Made by a program: the position numbers and the translations under genes. This document shows, one piece after another, positions 56,265 to 64,000 of a stretch of 64,000 bases of DNA. Source of the DNA: Pseudeuparius sepicola. Lineage: Eukaryota; Arthropoda; Insecta; Coleoptera; Anthribidae. Position 1 is the first letter of the stretch, and the number at the start of each line of letters is the position of its first letter. Under the pieces are notes generated by a model. It had not been told where the DNA came from, ran no database searches, and was given only the letters and a program-made list of their open reading frames with translations. The stretch spans positions 30,789,278 to 30,853,277 of the forward strand of contig OY987302.1 in the NCBI GenBank assembly GCA_963920635.1, read 5' to 3'.

Positions 56265-57037
56265 ATGAAATTTCCCAGTTAACGTGATAAAAACGAATTT
56301 CTTCGTAATTTTAAAGATAAATTCATGGTTTGAAAACCAGATTTGTGTAGAATTTTCCGAGGAATTCGAATGTGACGTCAAACTTAATATATCGGGTGTT
56401 ATTTGTTATTTCAAAAAATACCGTTTTCCAAAATATTGTGAAGTTGGATTTTAACACGAAATGTTAGTAATGAGTATACGGGGAGTAACGAAAAAGTGTT
56501 GGTTTTTATTTCTGATTTCCGGTTTTACCGGAAGTGAGCATCACTTTGTCATATTTTTGAGACAACCCGTATATTTTGGGTTTTTTAAGTTCCTTTTGTT
56601 TTCCCAATTCCAACCATATATATTTTTATATAGCTATCTCTATCTAACGATATATTTCTATCATTCCATGCAAAGATGTGAATTTGTCATATCGTCGAAA
56701 TTTATAAAAAAATAAAAATTTACTGCTTGGTTCTTTTTAGAGATAAATATATAAAAATATATATGGTTAGAATTGGGAGAACAAAAGGAACTTAAAAAAC
56801 CCAAAATATACAGGCAGTCTCAAAAATCTGACAATGTGATGCTAACTTCTGGTAAAATCGGAAATCAGAAATGAAAACCGACACTTTTTAACAACACGCG
56901 GTATATTAAGTTTGACGTCACATTCGAATTCCTCGGAAAATTCTACATAAGTCTGGTTTTCAAACCATGAATTTATCTTTAAAATTACGGAGAAATTCGG
57001 GTTTTTCACGCCAACTGGGACACCCTGTACCTTTATT
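56265..57037. mobile_element. Foldback element F5, about 770 bp
   Basis: Arms about 56276-56632 and 56745-57029 are reverse complements, with pairs such as GAATTCGAATGTGACGTCA with TGACGTCACATTCGAATTC and ATTCATGGTTTGAAAACCAG with its complement. The right end reads CCAACTGGGACACCCTGTA, a CAGGGTG-type terminus like those of F1 and 26.3 kb; the left end is weaker. No coding sequence. Confidence 0.82.
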
Positions 57038-57487
57038 AATGTTCTACCTTATTGACCTTATTTGGATTGTGATCTCCACAGAATAATTTTCACTATCTAT
57101 TAAATTTTTGTATATTTGAAAATAACTTAACAATTCTTGCTCTCATCAGATGTTCAGTTTGCTCTTCATAAAATCCAAATTACAATTAATGATTTAATAA
57201 TTTTGGAAAATCTCAGTAAATTTTTAAGTATATTTTTATATATCAGTAAGGTCAAGTCAAGTTAGTTTCGTTTTTTCTTCCTGGTAATACGAGTATTGTT
57301 AGCTTTTGTACAAATCTCCATCGCATCCTACTTTATTTTTAGTTTTTATGTTTTATTGGGAAGCCATTCATAAGGGTTTCTTGAGTGATATTTGTATCTC
57401 TGGGAGATGATTATAGTGCACACGTACCTGAGGGTGATCAGCCATAGCCCAGACAAGAAATTTCTTTTGATTAGTGGGGTTATCACC
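57038..57487. other. No recognised feature
   Basis: AT-rich sequence between F5 and the PLE composite; I see nothing in it. Confidence 0.5.
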
Positions 57488-57499
57488 TTCCCTTTTTTT

Positions 57500-58260
57500 C
57501 AACAACGGGGGTAAAACTTACAGTCTCTGCTCCACAAACACAGCTTCTTTAATGAAAAGATCAACTGTACATATGTTTCGGCCCTCCTAGGGGTCATCTT
57601 CAGCAGTAAAGCGATACAGAGAAAATTATTTTATATTAAAGCTAGAAAAAATATTTTGCATTAGATCAATAACTACTTATAAGTAATAATAAAATAGACT
57701 AAAAATATAGATGCTCACCTTTCCAGACATAGTCAACTACAGTGAGTGTGGAAAATTAATAATGTAGTAAATTATTATGCGAATTAGATTTTGTCAAAAA
57801 CATTAAAACGTAGAAATAAGTAAAATCCTTTTAATCGTATCGAGGAGTCTGAAAGCAACAAAAAAAAACAGTAAAAAACGGGCCAAATTAACAAAGTAGA
57901 AATTATGTATCTTACCATGAGGAATTGTGTAGTCGAGAATAACAGACTTAGGCAACCTAAGGGACCACTTGTTGAGTTTATAGCGAGATTTCTTGGGGGT
58001 TCCGAAGAACCAGAAATTCATGTTCAATTAAATTTTGGAACCGACGTCAAGTCACCATAACGGTTGAACACCCGATGAGAATGGAATGTCAATTGTCTGC
58101 AAGGTGTAATGTCAAATAGAAGCTGTCGAACGTAAGAAACGGGTTGCACATGCGCAAGAAACCAGGGCGATTTAACTTGTGGCAGATATGTAAATTAAAA
58201 ATTAAAAATTCAAATTGTAGTAGGACCGGCGCATTCAACAAAATTTGAAAAGTAATAATT
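57500..58260 (-). repeat. PLE type 1 terminal repeat of copy A (3' side)
   Basis: Reverse complement of 62342-63066. Contains a small leader ORF with candidate intron (57849-57915) and, at 57575-57603, the minus-strand core CTGAAGA..GAAAC. Confidence 0.85.
57849..57915 (-). other. Candidate 67 nt intron in PLE terminal repeat, copy A
   Basis: Donor G|GTAAGATA, T-rich tract and acceptor GCTTTCAG|A, identical in plan to 62692-62759 in copy B. It interrupts a short leader ORF (MNFWFFGTPKKS...). Introns in PLE terminal regions are known. Confidence 0.55.
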
Positions 58261-58261
58261 G

Positions 58262-59555
58262 TTATTCAGTGAACAGGAACTTTAGGGATCTATAGAGATT
58301 TGAGAACTCTAGCTGGTCGTTCACTATATGATTATGTGTAAAATTTTTGGCCTTAAAAATTTCTAAGCTTTCAAGTAAGTTCAATATAGCGCCTTTTCTT
58401 TGAAAATGTAAATAAGTAACGTCATTGTGGCAATCGAAGTGATGGTTGCTATTCACTATATGTTCTGCAAAAGTGGATTTGATATATTATATTGTGTTCA
58501 TTAACCCTAACAGAGAATTTCCTTCCCGTTTGACCTATATAAATAGTGTTGCAATTATCAGTGCCACATTTCAGCCAGTAAACACCGGACCTATCTGAGA
58601 ACGAGACAGTATCTTTGTTATTCACTAATTTAGACCTTAAAGAGTTTTTTGTTTTGAACGAAACTATGTAATTATATTTTTTGAATAAATCTCTGATATG
58701 TAGAGAAACAGAGCCTAAATAAGGTATAGAAAAAAAAATTATTATTAACTTTATCTTTGACGAGTAACTTTTTGTTTAAAAATTTGTTTAATGTTTATAG
58801 TAAATTTTATTGACAATATATTTAGGGAAATAATTATTAGAAGCTATCTGAAAAATGACATTCAGCTGTGAATGGAAATCCGCTCGGTCCATAGGTACAG
58901 TGAACAGTCGGTGGAAAAAAGTCTCCAGGGAAGCAACCCTCTGAGAATAGGGGTGAAACGAGTCGAAAGGGATGATATTATCTGTAGTAGTACGTTTTCT
59001 AAATATCTTAAACTTTAAGCTATTGTCCGACCTTGTAATAGTTAAATCAAGAAAGTTAATAGAGTTATCAACCTGAAGTTCTTTAGTGAAGTTTATAGAT
59101 GGGTGTATACTGTTGAAATAGTTAAAAAGAGAGGTTAACTCAGACTGTGTGCCAGAGAAAAGAATCAAAATATCATCCACATATCTAAAATAAAAAATGG
59201 TTTTGGAAAACAAAGGGTGTTTCATTCCTTGTGACTCAATGAAATTCATAAAGATTGAAGCTAATAGAGGTGACAAATTAGAGCCCATAGCTAAACCTAG
59301 AGTTCTGTGGGAAAACCTCTTGATTAAACTGGAAAAAATTCTGACTAACAACCAAGTCAATGAGGGAGCAAATATTAAGTATGTGATGACAGCTTAAGTT
59401 TGAGTTCTCAAACAGTAAATTTCCTACTAACATAATACAATCCTGGGGAGGTACACTGGGAAACAAGTTGACTACATCAAAAGACACAAAAAAAGAGGAC
59501 TCTGGAATATCTAAAGTAGAAATATTATCTAATTTTGTTAAAGGATTGTGGTCTA
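58262..59555 (-). pseudogene. PLE type 1 copy A: RT and GIY-YIG, 5' truncated
   Basis: From 59555 down: LDHNPLTK joined directly to DNISTLDIPES (about 260 nt deleted relative to copy B), LVSFDVVNLFPSVPP with the first catalytic Asp, LAMGSNLSPLLASIFMNF and YFRYVDDILILF (about 59180) with the Asp pair, FLDLTITRSDNS and RTTTDNIIPFD. The GIY-YIG part follows at about 58640-58490 (SGVYWLKCG..TIYIGQTG), and the C-terminal section with HHFDCHNDVTYLHFQRKGA ends at 58262. Several frame changes separate these parts. PLE protein would reverse transcribe its RNA and nick target DNA, but this copy lacks the N-terminus. Confidence 0.9.
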
Positions 59556-59562
59556 ATTTGAT

Positions 59563-59760
59563 CTAATGCAAAATATTTTTTCTAGCTTTAATATAAAATA
59601 ATTTTCTCTGTATCGCTTTACTGCTGAAGATGACCCCTAGGAGGGCCGAAACATATGTACAGTTGACCTTTTGATTAAAGAAGCTGTGTTTGTGGAGCAG
59701 AGACTGTAAGTTTTACCCCCGTTGTTGTATTCTCCTACTCCACTTCAAGATATGGACTAT
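59563..59760 (+). repeat. Partial PLE terminal repeat at the 5' side of copy B
   Basis: Matches the inner part of the other terminal repeats (from TCTAATGCAAAATA through the core CTGAAGA..GAAAC at 59624-59652 to CTCCACTTCAAG). The leader ORF and intron part are missing here. Confidence 0.85.
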
Positions 59761-62342
59761 TTCCTCAAGTTGCAATTTGCTAGTCAGGCTTGCCTAGTCC
59801 AAGAATATTTGAAGATCATTACCAAGAGAAAATTAACAAAGTTAGACATATGGTTTAATTCCCAGTGCTTAAAACATCATTTGACCCCAAGTTATGTTAC
59901 GCTGAGATCAAGAAGTACTTCTCATTCCGCTAGAAAGGCATTGGACATTGGAAGATTCTACTGGATTAAATCGGAACTTAAGAAATTTTACTGTAAGCTC
60001 GAATTTCTAGATAAAAAAATAAAGTTTTTATATTTTAAACTCAACTCTATTTTACACCCTATAGAATGGGATTCTTTCAATGAAATATTTTTTAAAAAAA
60101 GTACAAAAGGTAGGTGACCAAAAGTTTAATAGGCTTTCTAATAAATTGACCAACTTGAAACTTCGAGCTAAACACAGACCCACTACTAATCTTATATCGA
60201 CTCAGAATAGACAATTTTTACCTCCTCTTGTGCAGGCGTCTAGTGCGGTTCTTGATGATCCCTCGTCGGTCTCTCAGTTTGACAACTCAGCATTTGGGGA
60301 GGTGTTCCCAGAACATAATACTCCACCCTCAAATTTCAAATTCCACCCAAGGGTACTTAATCTTAGCACTACTGCTTTCAATAAAGATGAAGTTAATCTT
60401 CTCAATAAAGGCCTAAGTTTAATTGTCAAACCCTTCCCGCTGGTTCTGATCTTGCCGTTTTGACCACTGAGACTGAGAGAGTAGTTGAGGCTGTCGACGA
60501 TAGAAATGAGAGAGAGTACTTGCGTTCTCAAATGTCCTTTTATCTTAACAAGTTTTTCACCATAAATAAGAGACAACCTAATTTGGACATTTCTATTCTC
60601 AAATCTATCCGTACTATAAAAAATAAAATTAAAGATAATAACCTGATAGTAACTAGGGCAGACAAGGGTAGTTGTGTTGTATGTAGTTTTGGACAGAGTT
60701 TTATATTTGAATAAAGTTTACGATTTCCTTAACCCGGATCAATTTCAAAAATTAGACCACAATCCTTTAACAAAATTCACTAACAATGTTAAGAACACAT
60801 TAAAGGCCACTAAGGACACTCTGAATTTCTTTGACACTTCAACTTTCAAACTTTTACCAATGAATATTAAAATGCCTCTTTTATATGGCTTACCTAAGAT
60901 TCATAAACAGGGCATCCCTGTCAGACCAGTTGTATCTTATATTGACTCACCTTGTTCACGAATTGCTTCTTTATTGAACCAAATTCTACCCTCTATTGAA
61001 ATTTAATAATGCATTTGAAATCAAAAATTCCAAAGAACTGATAGATAATATTTCTACTTTAGATATTCCAGAGTCCTCTTTTTTGGTGTCTTTTGATGTA
61101 GTCAACTTGTTTCCCAGTGTACCTCCCCAGGATTGTATTATGTTAGTAGGAAATTTACTGTTTGAGAACTCAAACTTAAGCTGTCATCACATACTTAATA
61201 TTTGCTCCCTCATTGACTTGGTTGTTAGTCAGAATTTTTTCCAGTTTAATCAAGAGATTTTCTCACAGAACTCAGGTTTAGCTATGGGCTCTAATTTGTC
61301 ACCTCTATTAACTTAAATCTTTATGAATTTCATTGAGTCACAAGGAATGAAACACCCTTTGTTTTCCAAAACCATTTTTTATTTTAGATATGTGGATGAT
61401 ATTTTGATTCTTTTCTCTGGCACACAGTCTGAATTAACCTCTCTTTTTAACTATTTCAACAGTATACACCCATCTATAAACTTCACTAAAGAACTTGAGG
61501 TTGATAACTCTATTAACTATTTAACTATTACAAGGTCTGACAATAGCTTAAAGTTTAAGATATTTAGAAAACGTACTACTACAGATAATATCATCCCTTT
61601 CGACTCGTTTCACCCCTATTCTCAGAGGGTTGCTTCCCTGGAGACTTTTTTCCACCGACTGTTCACTGTACCTATGGACCGAGAGGATTTCCATTCAGAG
61701 CTGAATGTCATTTTTCAGATAGCTTCTAATAATTATTTCCCTACATATATTGTCAATAAAATTTACTATAATCATTTAAACAAATTTTTAAACAAAAAGT
61801 TACTCGTCAAAGATAAAGTTAATAATAATTTTTTTCTATACCTTATTTAGGCTCTGTTTCTCTACATATCAGAGATTTATTCAAAAAATATAATTACACA
61901 GTTTCGTTCAAAACAAAAAACTCTTTAAGGTCTAAATTAGTGAATAACAAAGATACTGTCTCGTTCTCAGATAGGTCCGGTGTTTACTGCCTGAAATGTG
62001 GCACTGATAATTGCAACACTATTTATATAGGTCAAACGGGAAGGAAATTCTCTGTTAGGGTTAATGAACACAATAAGGAGATTCTTAAGAGTTCCCAGTC
62101 CCCCCCCCCTCTTTTTCAAATCCACTTTTGCAGAACATATAGTGAATAACAACCATCACTTCGATTGCTACAATGACGTTACTTATTTCCATTTTCAAAG
62201 AAAAGGCGCTATATTGAACTTACTTGAAAGCTTAGAAATTTTTAAGGCCAAAAATTGTACACATAATCATATAGTGAATGACCAGTTAGAGTTCTCAAAT
62301 CTGAATTTTTATAGATCCCTAAAGTTCCTGTTCACTGAATAA
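59752..62342 (+). pseudogene. PLE type 1 copy B: near full-length RT plus GIY-YIG endonuclease, frameshifted
   Basis: The likely start is ATG 59752 (MDYFLKLQFAS). The N-terminal region (59752-60463) is helical and basic. VNLLNKGLSLIVKP (about 60390) and IVTRADKGSCVV (about 60645) open the RT, followed by MPLLYGLPKIHKQGIPVRPVV (60870-60930), VSFDVVNLFPSVPP (about 61090), LAMGSNLSPLLT, a stop at 61314-61316, then MNFIESQG and YFRYVDDILIL (61380-61412) with the Asp pair. GIY-YIG lies at about 61976-62080: SGVYCLKCG and TIYIGQTGRKFSVRVNEH. The end (HHFDCYNDVTYFHFQRKGA, 62158-62215) closes at 62340-62342. I count about five frame breaks and one nonsense codon. RT and nuclease residues are preserved, so decay looks recent. 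Confidence 0.92.
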
Positions 62343-63107
62343 CAATTATTACTTTTCAAATTTTGTTGAATGCCGGTCCTACTACAATTTGAATTTTTAA
62401 TTTTTAATTTACTTTTCATATCTGCCGCAAGTTAAATCGCCCTGGTTTCTTGCGCATGTGCAACCCGTTTCTTACGTTCGACAGCTTCTATTTGACATTA
62501 CACCTTGCAGACAATTGACATTCCATTCTCATCGGGTGTTCAACCGTTATGGTGACTTGACGTCGGTTCCAAAATTTAATTGAACATGAATTTCTGGTTC
62601 TTCGGAACCCCCAAGAAATCTCGCTATAAACTCAACAAGTGGTCCCTTAGGTTGCCTAAGTCTGTTATTCTCGACTACACAATTCCTCATGGTAAGATAC
62701 ATAATTTCTACTTTGTTAATTTGGCCCGTTTTTTACTGTTTTTTTTTTGTTGCTTTCAGACTCCTCGATACGATTAAAAGGATTTTACTTATTTCTACGT
62801 TTTAATGTTTTTGACAAAATCTAATTCGCATAATAATTATTAATTTTCCACACTCACTGTAGTTGACTATGTCTGGAAAGGTGAGCATCCATATTTTTAG
62901 TCTATTTTATTATATAATTTTATTATTACTTATAAGTAATTTTCTCTGTATCGCTTTACTGCTTAAGATGACCCCTAGGAGGGCCGAAACATATGTACAG
63001 TTGATCTTTTGATTAAAGAAGCTGGGTTTGTGGAGCAGAGACTGTAAGTTTTACCCCCGTTGTTGTATTCTCCTACTCCACTTCAAGATATGGACTATTT
63101 CCTCAAG
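62342..63107 (+). repeat. PLE type 1 terminal repeat of copy B (3' side)
   Basis: Holds the leader ORF (ATG 62586), candidate intron (62692-62759), a second GTGAGC donor-like site after ATGTCTGGAAAG (about 62880), the core at 62962-62990 (mutated to CTTAAGA), and ends with the first codons of the main ORF (ATGGACTATTTCCTCAAG), as expected of a repeat copied from the 5' side. Confidence 0.85.
62692..62759 (+). other. Candidate 68 nt intron in PLE terminal repeat, copy B
   Basis: Donor G|GTAAGATA and acceptor GCTTTCAG|A with a T-rich tract. Removing it would extend the leader ORF by about 20 codons to a TAA. Confidence 0.55.
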
Positions 63108-63119
63108 TTCCCTTTTTTT

Positions 63120-64000
63120 GCCCTTCCAAAAACCCTTCCTGGATTTGTGCACTAGTTAGTAGTAGACCCAGTTTAACTTTCATAGTATATTATTAAGTAC
63201 CTTCTAGAATTGAATCTTCTCATTCCAGACCCACTCTTTGCACAACTGTAGTATGTGACAGGATGGAACCCTCTTGCATACATTTTGGTTTACCTACTTA
63301 TCTTGTATTGCTTTTGATTTGTTCACACCTGTGAATCTATCTTCTCTGAGTTCATAGTTGTCACCGATTGTGATTTCTCTTGACCATGGTCAATAAAATT
63401 ATTACACCTTTGATAGGTTAAGTTTTGGTTCACGTCAAAATTAATAACTTATCATACTTGAAATATACAGTTTATATATTTTAATTTGGCTTGGATAGCA
63501 CAAAATGTGTCCGGAAAATATATCTTTTTTTTTGGTTCTTAACTCGGCTTGGATAGCACCTAGAGTGTCTGAAATAAGTACCTTAGGAATTTTGCGTAGG
63601 CTTATGGAGTGCAGTTATTTATTGACTGACCTTCGGTTATTCACAGGTTATCCAATATATTACTAATATTTCTTAAATTTTTTCATCTTTTGCAAATAAA
63701 ATACTCAGCTTTGAGTTTGTACTTTGTAACGAAATTTATGCAAACTTTCTTTACCACGGTAATAACCTTTTGGTTCTCCCGATATTCCGCTAATTTTGAA
63801 CCGCCAACAAATTACCACCACCATTATGCAACCAGTCACACACGGAGTGAATTATGTGCTACTTGGAAATTACGAATTTTACAATAGTTATTCATATACA
63901 GGTATGTTGTTTCTTTGCCTTTCCAATTTATCTTTAAACAAATTCATATAATTAACAATTTAGAACAAATGAGGTATGTATCAGAACAATGGCCTAAAAT
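63120..64000. other. No recognised feature
   Basis: AT-rich. Two near copies of GGCTTGGATAGCAC lie at about 63487 and 63547. The open frame at 63690-63887 has no known motif. Confidence 0.45.

Larger units (their letters stand above)
57500..63107. mobile_element. Penelope-like element type 1 composite: head-to-head copies with one 12 bp TSD
   Basis: The perfect 12-mer TTCCCTTTTTTT lies at 57488-57499 and 63108-63119. Between them are a minus-strand copy A (57500 to about 59560, 5' truncated and internally deleted) and a plus-strand copy B (about 59563-63107, near full length), joined at their 5' sides. Terminal repeats are at 57500-58260 (inverted), 59563-59760 (partial) and 62342-63107. The shared target duplication means both copies probably arrived in one event. 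Confidence 0.9.

Overview
This 64 kb window looks like repeat-rich nuclear DNA of an arthropod, probably an insect. The evidence is AT-rich non-coding sequence, spliceosomal introns, BEL/Pao and Ty3/gypsy elements, Penelope-like elements (PLEs) with GIY-YIG domains, DUF4817-type mariner transposases, piggyBac and hAT elements, and long foldback elements. No prokaryotic gene organisation is present. The only host-gene sequence I can support is one exon of a Roquin (RC3H) gene on the minus strand near 35 kb. Almost everything else is mobile DNA, much of it nested, and several boundaries are fixed by target-site duplications (TSDs) that can be read directly.

Layout. 1-1.3 kb: broken protein-primed DNA polymerase B (Polinton/adintovirus-like). 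1.3-4.3 kb: microsatellite, a 160 bp tandem duplication, a GTCGTTT minisatellite and a GC-rich repeat. 4.4-7.5 kb: non-LTR retrotransposon with its RT core replaced by foreign sequence, its 3' UTR split by an 879 bp foldback element, and a TCTA tail. 7.5-9.4 kb: BEL/Pao pol relic. 9.5-10.6 kb: mariner/IS630-like transposase relic. 10.67-24.21 kb: a Ty3/gypsy element (TSD GGGT) whose 5' LTR holds a complete second copy of the same family (TSD AAAT); that copy's 5' LTR holds a hAT-type MITE made of TATCGATA-rich repeats (TSD CTCACCAC). 24.28-25.70 kb: non-autonomous hAT with a nested TA-flanked MITE. 27.23-33.00 kb: a different gypsy element with gag, protease, RT, RNase H and integrase (TSD ATAC), inserted in a tRNA-like sequence. 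34.8-35.0 kb: Roquin exon. 35.1-42.2 kb: foldbacks, a gag-bearing LTR-element relic and a decayed piggyBac. 43.0-44.4 kb: PLE relic. 46.25-48.56 kb: nearly intact piggyBac with TTAA ends. 51.7 kb: second mariner-type fragment. 52.3-54.1 kb: very large palindrome. 54.1-56.0 kb: PLE fragments. 56.3-57.0 kb: another foldback. 57.50-63.11 kb: head-to-head PLE composite inside a perfect 12 bp TSD.

Points worth following up: a gypsy family that seems non-autonomous, self-nests, shares one pol deletion and two in-frame gag stops between copies, keeps an A-AAA-AAC slippery site at the gag stop, and has a perfect three-unit heat-shock element in all four LTRs; hammerhead-like cores in the ends of three PLE types; a 67-68 nt candidate intron in PLE terminal repeats; a roughly 1.9 kb palindrome that could make hairpin RNA; and a hAT MITE built from the DREF/BEAF-type motif. 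I see no complete, undescribed multi-gene system.
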